NCBI RefSeq assembly: GCF_030851345.1
Contig: NZ_JALPNU010000006.1
Span: 1 to 64,000 of the forward strand
Direction of reading: 5' to 3'
From: Marinifilum sp. D714
GTDB taxonomy: Bacteria > Bacteroidota > Bacteroidia > Bacteroidales > Marinifilaceae
DNA: 64,000 nucleotides
The notes beneath the pieces were generated by a model. It was not told the DNA's origin, ran no database searches, and saw only the letters and a program-made list of their open reading frames with translations. The position numbers were made by a program, and so were the translations under genes. How positions within the stretch are numbered: the stretch's first letter is position 1; each line of letters opens with the position of its first letter. Of the stretch, positions 27,401 through 35,560 are shown piece after piece.

Positions 27401-29433
27401 TTGTAACATTTAGCCAATCAGGAGTTTACACCGTTACCTTAAAGATTACAGGATCAGGTAGTTTTACAGATACAGAAACGAAAGTTGACTATATAACAGT
27501 CATTAATCCTGCAGACAAAGAAGACGATATCTTATATAATGTTTTAGCAGAAGATGAAAGTAAATTATCTGTTTATAGCTTTAACGGTGAAACTTCGTGG
27601 GGATACGTAACAGGACATAACAGCTATAGCATGTCAGAATTTGCTGAAAAGTTTGAAATGATCAATACCAACCTTAATGTTGTAAGAAGTGTTCAACTAA
27701 ATCCTGTAATCATTGAATCAAAATCAAGCGATCCGAAAATTCAATTGAAAATATGGAATGGTACAGATGCTCCGGGCACAGAAGTATATTCTCAGAACAT
27801 ACCTTTGTCTCAATTGCAAACAAACCAGTTCAATGAAATAATTTTAGATGCTCCTGTTGAAGTAGAAAATGACTTCTTTGTTGGGTATAAAATCTTCTTT
27901 GAAAATCCAGTAGATACTTTCGCTGTATATCATTTACCACTTGACGGAGAAATTACTTGGAACAATAGTGCTTATCTAAAATACAACAATTCATGGTATC
28001 CATATTCTTCCCCTTCTATTTTTGATGCCAATTCAGCTTTAGCAATAAAAGTAAAAGTAGGATATGAAGATGCTGAATCATTATTGGTACCTGATTTTAC
28101 TGCTAGCTCAACATCTATTATTGCTGGTGAAAAAGTAAGTTTTACCGATCAGTCCACTGGAAATATTACTAGTTGGGAATGGACTTTTGAAGGAGGAACT
28201 ACAAATGACAACACTGTACAAAATCCTGTTGTCACCTATGATGTTCCTGGTGTTTATACTGTTACTCTAAAGATTAAAGGAGAAAATGGCACTTCTAATA
28301 CAGAAACAAAAATAAACTATATAACTGTATTAAACACTGAAGATAAAGAAGATGACCTTCTATATAATATTTCAGCAGAAGATGAAAATAAACTTTCTGT
28401 TTATAGCTTTAATGGAGAAACTTCATGGGGCTACGTAACAGGGCATAATAGCTATAGTATGCCTGAATTTGCTGAAAAATTTGAGATGATCAATCCAAAT
28501 TTAAATGTTGTAAGAAGTGTACAGTTGAATCCGGTAATTGTTGAATCAAAATCAGGCGATCCTAAAATTCAATTGAAGATATGGAATGGTACCGATGCGC
28601 CAGATACTGAATTATACTCAAAGGATATCCCTCTGTCTCAATTAAAAGTAAATCAGTTCAATGAAATAATTTTAGATACTCCTGTTGAAGTGGAAAATGA
28701 TTTCTTTGTAGGGTATAAAATCTTTTTTGAAAATCCAGTAGATACTTTTGCAGTATATCATCTACCACTTGACGGAGAAATTACTTGGAACAATAGTGCT
28801 TATCTAAAATACAACAATTCATGGTATCCATATTCTTCCCCTTCCACTTTTGAAGCAAATTCAGCTTTAGCCGTTAAGGTAAAAGTAGGATATGAGGATA
28901 TTAGTACAGCTATATCAGCTGATTTTACTGCTAGTTCTACAACTATTATCGCTGGTGAAGAAATTGTTTTTACAGATCAATCTAATGGTGAAATTGTAAG
29001 CTGGGAATGGATTGTACCTGGAGGAACAATTGCTGACAACACTGAACAAAATCCATCAGTTCAATATGAACAAACTGGAACATTTAGTGTTACACTTAAA
29101 GTTTCAGATGTTAACGGAGTTACAGCTTCAAAAACAAAAACAGATTATATAATTGTTGATGTAGCTACAGCTATTGATGATTTTGATGAAGATAATAACA
29201 GGCTTCTTATTTATCCAAACCCAATGGTAGATAAAGTCAACGTTAAATTTCCAAATCAAACCAATCAAAAATATCGTTTGGTAGTTGTTGACGCAAATGG
29301 TAAAGTTGTTCGAATTATTGAAAACATTACCAATGATAATATTATCATTAACCGTGAACAGTTAAAACCGGGAGTTCATATCATAAATCTTTCTGGAGAG
29401 AAAATTTATAAAGCAAAGCTTTTGGTTAAATAA
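24490..29433 (+). CDS. Very large secreted beta-propeller/PKD protein with T9SS sorting domain
   Basis: 1647 residues. A signal peptide (to about 20) is followed by a conserved N-terminal segment and then a large BNR/Asp-box propeller (about 115-830) with repeats such as STDNGSSW, STNNGETW, STDGGNSW and SSNGGTSW. Next come four PKD-type domains (about 836-922, 923-1011, 1198-1287, 1476-1557), two nearly identical modules of about 184 residues (about 1012-1195 and 1288-1471), and a type A T9SS sorting domain (about 1568-1647, starting IYPNPM and ending KLLVK). The protein should be exported and attached to, or released from, the cell surface. BNR propellers occur in sialidases, sortilins and xyloglucanases, but no catalytic signature is evident. 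Partner of the lipoprotein just upstream. Confidence 0.88.
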   Translation: MKNIFMVCVALIVSLTICAQTPFKTKKENNTQSKSIVITENTYNNLTSQIPNLRKLSKISDKKNGVLRKPDDPNARVNYATRMLIDPTTGKVPNNIREQELKFALSPQSGLRRFTKAGGLNFYSAGPKNVGGRTRALAIDIANDNTILAGGVSGGLWKSTDNGSSWNKVTELNNLQSITAIAQDPREGNRNTWYYATGELRGNSASSDGAPFRGDGIFKSTNNGETWQVLASTVSNTPQTYDPFDYSWNICIDPTNGNVYVATANGIRRSTDGGNSWEVVIDSDSYYSDIICTPSGVLYAALSDDGNLKGIFRSESGASGSWTNITPDQFPVNFNRIVLSYAPSNEKSVYVLAATPDGGFENHSLWKLEYETSSNYKWSDRSNNIPAAAGDVGGYNSQGSYNMLIKVAPDNENIVFIGGTNLHRSDDGFATNNNTYWIGGYSTKNNVSQYENHHPDIHSMAFKSDNAGMICGHDGGLSLTSNYKQTEDTDASDGIEEPVDWIDLNNGYLTTQAYTVAIDHDIFANKSMVAGFQDNGTWNTNDATSGGNWSEALSGDGSYCAITDQGKAQIVSWQNGGMYLLYTNGDWTRINPEEAEGQLFINPFIVDANNSEIVYSVGGNYIWRNSNIFDIPLYSNSSTTINWEKMEESKASGTITTFASSTYPSHILYYGSSNGKVYKMENSHSTDAKKIDITGNGMPTNAYVSSISVNPLNADEVLVAFSNYKVESIFYSSNGGTSWMAVSGNLEENGNVMGSGPSVRTVSILVSPSDTTYFAGTSTGLYSTTKLNGSSTVWTQEAANTIGNSVVSMIKNRGDGFIGVGTHANGIYYADVDYSSATPVANIGTTADTIFIGEKVNFKDRSIGEVNAYQWTFEGAETASSTSQHPEDILYNTAGKFNVSLKVSNANGDDTKVLESAIVVKSVLADFTASATTVNVGDEVTFTDKSSGTVSAWEWNFAGGTTDDNTVQNPVVTFSQSGVYTVTLKITGSGSFTDTETKVDYITVINPADKEDDILYNVLAEDESKLSVYSFNGETSWGYVTGHNSYSMSEFAEKFEMINTNLNVVRSVQLNPVIIESKSSDPKIQLKIWNGTDAPGTEVYSQNIPLSQLQTNQFNEIILDAPVEVENDFFVGYKIFFENPVDTFAVYHLPLDGEITWNNSAYLKYNNSWYPYSSPSIFDANSALAIKVKVGYEDAESLLVPDFTASSTSIIAGEKVSFTDQSTGNITSWEWTFEGGTTNDNTVQNPVVTYDVPGVYTVTLKIKGENGTSNTETKINYITVLNTEDKEDDLLYNISAEDENKLSVYSFNGETSWGYVTGHNSYSMPEFAEKFEMINPNLNVVRSVQLNPVIVESKSGDPKIQLKIWNGTDAPDTELYSKDIPLSQLKVNQFNEIILDTPVEVENDFFVGYKIFFENPVDTFAVYHLPLDGEITWNNSAYLKYNNSWYPYSSPSTFEANSALAVKVKVGYEDISTAISADFTASSTTIIAGEEIVFTDQSNGEIVSWEWIVPGGTIADNTEQNPSVQYEQTGTFSVTLKVSDVNGVTASKTKTDYIIVDVATAIDDFDEDNNRLLIYPNPMVDKVNVKFPNQTNQKYRLVVVDANGKVVRIIENITNDNIIINREQLKPGVHIINLSGEKIYKAKLLVK
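27259..28898 (+). repeat. Internal 828-bp tandem repeat (PKD plus 184-residue module)
   Basis: Corresponding positions (for example AAAGAAGACGAT at 27517 and AAAGAAGATGAC at 28345) are offset by exactly 828 bp, or 276 codons. The similarity is very high at the DNA level in places, notably the last part of each module around 27945-28020 and 28773-28848. This indicates a recent in-frame tandem duplication that lengthened the protein. Confidence 0.85.
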
Positions 29434-29453
29434 GAAAATCACACTTTACATAT

Positions 29454-29487
29454 AAAAAAAGCTTGTCTTTAAAGACAAGCTTTTTTT
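29454..29487 (+). terminator. Terminator of the first lipoprotein/propeller module
   Basis: Perfect arms AAAAAAAGCTTGTCTTT and AAAGACAAGCTTTTTTT, 20 bp after the stop codon. Confidence 0.92.
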
Positions 29488-29725
29488 ATTCTTATTTTAT
29501 TATTTATTAATCCTTTTTACTTCAATTAATAATCTAGTTCTCTTGATATTAAAAAAATAGATCATTTTAATATTATCAATTTAAGTTATCCTAAACAGCA
29601 ATCAATTTGAAAGTAATCACACATCATTCTTAAACTTCACATTGCTAAATCTATATTCCAAACACTTTTCTTATTTAATGCAATCTTTTTTGTAACTTAT
29701 ATCAATTCAGTCTAATAAATCAGTT

Positions 29726-30121
29726 ATGAAGAATTTATATTGTATCTTTTTATTTGCAATTATTTTTTTAGGATGTAATACTGCTAAACAAACATCAAAT
29801 CCTAAACCTCAGGCTCCTATATCCAACCATGACAAAAAAGACAAAAAGGCTCAACAAATTGCACCCGCTACTTGTTTATTAACTGTCACAATCATTAAGA
29901 ATTCTTTTGATACCAAAACCATAAAAGCAAAAGTCGTTAAAATACACGGTTATGGTTCAGGATTTATACGCTCTTTTAGTGCCAATCAGGAAATTGTATT
30001 GAAATTATCAGATAAACATTTAAAAGAAATTAAAAATTACAAAACCATTTCATGTGTCATTTCACAAGTAACAACAATGAATAATAATTCGCATTTAAAG
30101 CTCATTGAAATCAAACAATAA
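29726..30121 (+). CDS. Small lipoprotein, paralogue heading the second module
   Basis: A 131-residue lipoprotein (lipobox IFLGC, Cys17) with a Lys/Pro/Asn-rich linker and a C-terminal domain beginning IAPATCLLTVT. The domain aligns end to end with that of the protein at 24069-24467, including both cysteines and the segment YGSGFIRSFSANQEI, which corresponds to YGAGFNRTLSKNDEI. It stands 128 bp before the second propeller gene. Divergence between the two lipoproteins is clear, so the duplication is not very recent. Function unknown; the repeated pairing is the best clue. Confidence 0.75.
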   Translation: MKNLYCIFLFAIIFLGCNTAKQTSNPKPQAPISNHDKKDKKAQQIAPATCLLTVTIIKNSFDTKTIKAKVVKIHGYGSGFIRSFSANQEIVLKLSDKHLKEIKNYKTISCVISQVTTMNNNSHLKLIEIKQ

Positions 30122-30249
30122 TTTTACCAATTAAAATATCCTACTACTCCTCTTACACTTTCTTAGACAAGCTGTTTTTGATAAGTAATACTAATATTTA
30201 AAAATTGAACCGCATCTAATTGTTTAGTGCTGAACAAACACTGCAAAAA

Positions 30250-33200
30250 ATGAAGAATTTATTAGTCGCTATAACGATCTCTATATTCAGTTGTACTTTA
30301 CTTGCTCAAAACACCCCAAAACCGTCAGAAGATAAAGTAAAATCTGAAGTGAAAAACATTATCATCACGGAGAAAACATTCCAAAACCTTACCAATAGAA
30401 ATGTAAACAAAAGCAAATTATCTAAAATTGCTGATCGTAAAGCTGGTAAATACAATTTTGCAGATGATCCCATAAGAAGACGAGAGTTTGAATTTAATCA
30501 ACTCAAAAACCCTTTAACAGGAAAAATCCCCAATAACATCAAGCTCTTGGAAAAAAGATATGTGCTTTCTGCAGAATCAAAATTACGAAGCAATCTTAAA
30601 GCCGATGAAGTTACCTATCAAATTAGTGGACCACGTAATGTTGGAGGTAGAACAAGAGCTTTGGCAATTGATATCAGCGATGCATCTGGCAATACAATAT
30701 TGGCAGGTGGAGTTACTGGTGGAATGTGGAAATCGACTAACAGAGGTATTTCATGGGTCAGGACAACAGGTTTGGATGAACACCCAAGCGTTACAGCCAT
30801 TGCTCAGGATCCAAGAACAGGTTCACAAAACATTTGGTACTATACTACGGGAGAATATTTAGGTAGTGCAAGCGAAGATGGAGCATTCTATGCTGGAAAC
30901 GGAATATTTAAATCTACAAATAATGGCGATAGTTGGGAACTTTTACCAAATACTGCCGAAAATACTTTTGCTTCATTCGATCGTTTTTTCGATATCTGTT
31001 GGAATATATGTGTAGACCCTAATAATGGAGATGTATATGTTGCTACATATGGGGCCATTTATGTTTCGAAGAATGGGGGTACCACATGGACTCGTGAACT
31101 AGAGTCGTTTAATGCTACCGATCCTAACTATGCTCCATACACTGATGTGATTTGCACTCCTGATGGCACCAAATACGCAAGTATTAGTTCTGGAGGAGAT
31201 AAAAATGGAGGCATCTGGAGAAAACCAAATGGTTCTGCAAATTGGGAAAACATAAGCCCCGAGAATTTTCCTACATCCTATGATCGAATTGTTTTGGCAC
31301 ATGCCCCTAGCAACACAACCAAGGATATTGTTTATTTACTGGCCAGAACAAGCGGTGATGGCTTTCAAGACCATAGTTTTTGGAAATTGACTTATGATGT
31401 TTCTGCAACAAATCCTGCAAGTTGGGAAGATCGTTCGCAAAATTTACCTGAAAGAGATGAAGGCGATCGCGACGTAAATGGCTACAATTCGCAAAACTCC
31501 TACAACATGGTGATTATAGTGTCGCCAACCAATGAGAATGTTGTATTTATTGGTGGAACCAACCTTTTTCGTTCTGATGATGCATTTAAAACAAAGGCTT
31601 CTCCTGTCAGCGATGGCATCACCAACAATTCAAACACTTATTGGATTGGTGGATACGCGACTGAAAATGATGTGAGTCAATACGACAATCATCATGCTGA
31701 TTTACACGCTTTAACCTTTATTGATGATAATACACTGCTATGTGGTCATGATGGTGGTATTAGTATTACCAATAACTTTATGCAGACCAATGATTCTGGG
31801 ATTGAAGATGACAATGAAAATACACCTAAAAATAATAAGCCAGTGGATTGGGAATTGCTAAACAATGGATACTTAACCACTCAATCGTACACCATTGCAA
31901 TTGATCATGACAATGTTGACAGAACCTCTCTTATTTCGGGATTTCAGGATAATGGAACCTGGGTAGCAGAGAATGCCAATGCAACAACAGATTGGATAAG
32001 ATGGGGATCTGGAGATGGAAGTTTCTGCAGTATAACCAACAATGGCAATACAATTATCTCCTCATCGCAAAACGGAACAACATACTTAGAAAATAATGTA
32101 TACAATGAAGAGAGCTATTACTTTACAAGAGTAGATCCTGACGGAGCAGAAGGACAATTATTTATTAATCCTTTTGTGATTGATGCCAATAATCATAAAC
32201 TAATGTATTATGCTGCAGGTCAATTTATCTGGAGAAACCTTAATATTTTTGAAATCCCCAAGTTAAGTAACGATAAAGCCACAGTGAATTGGGAGAAATT
32301 AGATATTTCAGAGGTTACAGGAACAGTCAGTGCGCTTTCCACATCAACCTACCCGGCCAATATACTCTACTATGGTACCAGTAATGGGAAAGTATATAGA
32401 ATTGACAATGCCAATTCAACAAATGCAGAAAGAGTAGAAATTACAGACTCTAATATGCCTGAAGGTAATGTAATATCTATAGCTGTAAATCCTTTAAACG
32501 GTGATGAAGTGATTGTAGCATTCTCCAATTACAAGATAGAAAGTATATATTATTCCACTGACAAAGGAGCTAGTTGGACAACAGTAAGTGGAAATTTGGA
32601 AGAAAATGGAGATCCACAAGGTGATGGGCCTTCGGTACGTTCCGTATCCATCATGCCTACACCAACTACAACAATTTATTTTGCTGGTACAAGTACTGGT
32701 CTGTACAAAACTGATAATCTAAGTTCTAACTCAACAATTTGGAATCAAGAGGCGGGAAATTTAATTGGAACAACAATATCGGCAATGGTTAAAAGTAGGC
32801 GAGATGGTTTTATAGCGATAGGAACACATGGCAATGGTGCTTTTACCGGCAATATTGATTTCAGCAGCAATACTCCCAAAGCACTCATTGGAATTGAAAA
32901 CAATCAGCTTCAAATAAATGAATCTACCAGTTTTACAAGCCGATCAATTGGTGATGGAATTAACAGCTGGAATTGGAATTTCGAAGGAGGAACACCTTCA
33001 AATTCAACAGAGAAAAATCCAACAAATATAAGCTACAGCCAGGAAGGAACATATAGTGTTAGCCTAACCGTTGCAAATCCTATTGGAGAAGATACACAGA
33101 CCATTACGGCAGCCATAAATGTAGGAGGACAGCCAGTAGGTATTGAAGACGACATCGCTAACAATATTATTCAGGATTTACGAATCTATCCTAATCCCAT

Positions 33201-33408
33201 GTTTGATAAAAGCAAGGTGGAATTTCCCAATCAGAGCAATCAACAGTACCGATTAATTGTTATTGATGCCAGTGGTAAAGTAGTGCGCATTATCGAAAAT
33301 ATAACAGGAAATAATGTGACTATTAATCGAGAACAATTGAAACCAGGAGTTCATATCATTAACCTTTCTGGTGAGAAAATTTATAAAGGAAAGCTTTTAG
33401 TGAAGTAG
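30250..33408 (+). CDS. Large secreted beta-propeller/PKD protein with T9SS sorting domain
   Basis: 1052 residues from the ATG at 30250. A TTG ten codons earlier is in frame, but the ATG gives a clean signal peptide ending TLLAQ. It parallels the 1647-residue protein: conserved N-terminus (SGPRNVGGRTRALAIDI), BNR-type propeller (about 130-860) with STNNGDSW and STDKGASW repeats, one PKD domain (about 872-957) and a T9SS type A tail (about 975-1052), nearly identical to its paralogue. The two 184-residue modules and extra PKD domains are absent. No catalytic residues can be named. A surface role in binding or degrading polymers is possible but only inferred. Confidence 0.88.
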   Translation: MKNLLVAITISIFSCTLLAQNTPKPSEDKVKSEVKNIIITEKTFQNLTNRNVNKSKLSKIADRKAGKYNFADDPIRRREFEFNQLKNPLTGKIPNNIKLLEKRYVLSAESKLRSNLKADEVTYQISGPRNVGGRTRALAIDISDASGNTILAGGVTGGMWKSTNRGISWVRTTGLDEHPSVTAIAQDPRTGSQNIWYYTTGEYLGSASEDGAFYAGNGIFKSTNNGDSWELLPNTAENTFASFDRFFDICWNICVDPNNGDVYVATYGAIYVSKNGGTTWTRELESFNATDPNYAPYTDVICTPDGTKYASISSGGDKNGGIWRKPNGSANWENISPENFPTSYDRIVLAHAPSNTTKDIVYLLARTSGDGFQDHSFWKLTYDVSATNPASWEDRSQNLPERDEGDRDVNGYNSQNSYNMVIIVSPTNENVVFIGGTNLFRSDDAFKTKASPVSDGITNNSNTYWIGGYATENDVSQYDNHHADLHALTFIDDNTLLCGHDGGISITNNFMQTNDSGIEDDNENTPKNNKPVDWELLNNGYLTTQSYTIAIDHDNVDRTSLISGFQDNGTWVAENANATTDWIRWGSGDGSFCSITNNGNTIISSSQNGTTYLENNVYNEESYYFTRVDPDGAEGQLFINPFVIDANNHKLMYYAAGQFIWRNLNIFEIPKLSNDKATVNWEKLDISEVTGTVSALSTSTYPANILYYGTSNGKVYRIDNANSTNAERVEITDSNMPEGNVISIAVNPLNGDEVIVAFSNYKIESIYYSTDKGASWTTVSGNLEENGDPQGDGPSVRSVSIMPTPTTTIYFAGTSTGLYKTDNLSSNSTIWNQEAGNLIGTTISAMVKSRRDGFIAIGTHGNGAFTGNIDFSSNTPKALIGIENNQLQINESTSFTSRSIGDGINSWNWNFEGGTPSNSTEKNPTNISYSQEGTYSVSLTVANPIGEDTQTITAAINVGGQPVGIEDDIANNIIQDLRIYPNPMFDKSKVEFPNQSNQQYRLIVIDASGKVVRIIENITGNNVTINREQLKPGVHIINLSGEKIYKGKLLVK

Positions 33409-33441
33409 AAAAACTGACTACAACAGGCCCAACAATGAAAA

Positions 33442-33485
33442 AACAAACAGCATCAGGTCATTAATCCGACCAGATGCTGTTTGTT
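33442..33485. terminator. Bidirectional terminator between convergent genes
   Basis: Long arms AACAAACAGCATC-A-GGTC and GACC-A-GATGCTGTTTGTT. It lies between the plus-strand propeller gene and the minus-strand GH15 gene. The better T run is on the minus-strand side. Confidence 0.85.
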
Positions 33486-33503
33486 CTATAAATTCTTTCT
33501 TTA

Positions 33504-35315
33504 TTAACTTGTCAACTGATCAAGCAAATTCTCCTCTTCATCAACCTTAAAGTTTGAAAAGTTGAGAGCTGTTTCTATGATAGCCAAATGTGAATACGCC
33601 TGAGGAAAGTTTCCTAACATTCGCTTGGTTGCAAAATCAATATCTTCGGCAAATAAACCCAAATGATTTGAATATGTTAGGAGTTTATCGAATTTTTCCT
33701 GTGCCTCTTTTTTCCGTCCGATTTTGAACAAACTATTAATCAACCAAAAAGAACAAATGGTAAAGGCCGATTTTGGCGTTCCAAAATCATCCTGATTTTT
33801 GTATCGATACATTAAACCATCGTGTTCGAGCTCTTTTTGAATGGTAAGAACCGTTGATTTAAATTTAGGATCCTTCGCATCGATAAATCCATAAGTTTCC
33901 ATTAACAAAACCGAAGCATCCATATCTGATGAGCCATAATGTTGAGTAAAAGCTTTTTTCTCCCTGCTCCAAGCTTTCTTTAAAATATCATCCTTAACCG
34001 AATGTCTCAACATTTTCCATTTAGCCACATAATAATCACGCTGTAGTAGTTCTGCTATTTTAACAGCTCTATCAAAAGCCACCCAACACATCACCTTGCT
34101 AAAGGTAAAGTGTAAACTTCTCCCTCGGATTTCCCAAATCCCTCTGTCAGGCTTTTTCCAGTTAGCTTCAACAACTTTAACAATACTTCTAACAATTGTC
34201 CATAAGCCCTCGCTATTTTCCAATGAGTTCTCGAAAGTCTCAAACTGCTGATGAATCAGATCCAATAAAATACCATAAATATCATTTTGCTTCTGCTTAT
34301 AGGCTGCATTCCCAACTCGTACCGGCTTTGAATTCTCATATCCAGAAAGGTGTTCCAATTCATATTCTGTCAGCTTTTTTTCTCCATTTATTCCATACAT
34401 GATTTGAATCTTCTCATTCTTTTCAGGTATGATATCCATAATGAATTTCAGGTAACGTTTGGCAACATTATAATGTCCCAATTGAGTTAAAATCTTTACT
34501 ACCATAGAGCCATCTCGTATCCAACAAAATCGGTAATCCCAATTGCGAACTTCTCCAATGGTTTCTGGAAGCGAAGTTGTAAGAGCAGCTAACACTGCCC
34601 CGCTTTTCTGATAACTTAGCAATTTCAACACCAATGCGCTTCTGGTAACTTGTTCATTGTATTCCGGTAGTATTTTTGTTTTCTCACTCCAGTTCAGCCA
34701 ATAGGTTTTTGTACGTTGTAATTTTAAATAAACGCGCTCAATATCTTGCTCTAAAAGTTTCTGATCATAACTTATCAAGCAAAATTCATTTTTTTCCAGG
34801 TGAATTAATTCCCTATCCAGTATATCTTTATTCTTAAAACTAGAATACAAATAAAGCGAATCATAATTCCCTTTTGTAGTGTATGACTTTATGAATCCTT
34901 CCCCAGAAATAATGCTTTCGGTATGATTACGAGCATAATCAAGCTTTGGATTATACTTGATTCTAAATGATGGCTTTCCATATACTAATCGAAAAAAACG
35001 AACAACATCTGGTGGCGCGTAGTACTGCTTATCATCTGTCAGATATCTTGGCATAAAATCCAAAACCTCAAACACCCCATCAATACATTCAAATCGGGTT
35101 TTCAATATATTGGTTTTAGATCGATACTCTTGCTTTATTTCAGACAGATTTTCTGGAATAATTTCAAAACTCCCTCCTTTTTCCTTATCCAAAATCTTAG
35201 CAAATGCCGATGAAGAATCGAATTGTGGCAAACAAACCCAATCCAAAGATCCTTGCTCTGATATTAAAGCAGCACTTCGACAATTACCAATTATTCCATA
35301 ATTTAAATTCTTCAT
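33504..35315 (-). CDS. Glycoside hydrolase family 15 protein (glucoamylase/trehalase-like)
   Basis: A 603-residue protein with the N-terminal beta domain (GIIGNCRSAALISEQGSLDWVCLP) and (alpha/alpha)6 barrel of bacterial GH15 enzymes, including WDYRFCWIRDGSM at about 259-271. There is no signal peptide, so it acts in the cytosol. Some GH15 proteins of this type are trehalases, others cleave alpha-glucans. The divergent neighbour is a trehalose-6-phosphate synthase/phosphatase, which favours a role in trehalose turnover. That is context-based, and the substrate cannot be read from sequence. Confidence 0.9.
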   Translation of the reverse strand: MKNLNYGIIGNCRSAALISEQGSLDWVCLPQFDSSSAFAKILDKEKGGSFEIIPENLSEIKQEYRSKTNILKTRFECIDGVFEVLDFMPRYLTDDKQYYAPPDVVRFFRLVYGKPSFRIKYNPKLDYARNHTESIISGEGFIKSYTTKGNYDSLYLYSSFKNKDILDRELIHLEKNEFCLISYDQKLLEQDIERVYLKLQRTKTYWLNWSEKTKILPEYNEQVTRSALVLKLLSYQKSGAVLAALTTSLPETIGEVRNWDYRFCWIRDGSMVVKILTQLGHYNVAKRYLKFIMDIIPEKNEKIQIMYGINGEKKLTEYELEHLSGYENSKPVRVGNAAYKQKQNDIYGILLDLIHQQFETFENSLENSEGLWTIVRSIVKVVEANWKKPDRGIWEIRGRSLHFTFSKVMCWVAFDRAVKIAELLQRDYYVAKWKMLRHSVKDDILKKAWSREKKAFTQHYGSSDMDASVLLMETYGFIDAKDPKFKSTVLTIQKELEHDGLMYRYKNQDDFGTPKSAFTICSFWLINSLFKIGRKKEAQEKFDKLLTYSNHLGLFAEDIDFATKRMLGNFPQAYSHLAIIETALNFSNFKVDEEENLLDQLTS

Positions 35316-35560
35316 AAAAATTCACTATTTTAGAGCTTAACAAAATACGGTCCGCCAAGCCTTTTTAGTTTTGACAGATCCACAACAACACCAAACACAC
35401 AAACAATCAAACGCTTAAGGAAAGAAAATTGATATCATAGAAATAATATCAAGATTAAGTAATTGTTAAATTTTAATTATTTGCGTTAGATATGATTCGG
35501 AAAATAGAGATTTTTCACGAATATTAATAACATTTCTACCAAAATTAAAAACCACATTTT

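Noticed and set aside
30220-30249. TTG at 30220 as start of the second propeller protein
   Set aside because: The ATG at 30250 gives a canonical signal peptide; the ten extra residues would precede it without purpose.
24490-33408. Calling the propeller proteins sialidases
   Set aside because: Asp-box repeats are present, but the arginine triad, Asp and Tyr/Glu catalytic pattern of sialidases could not be identified.
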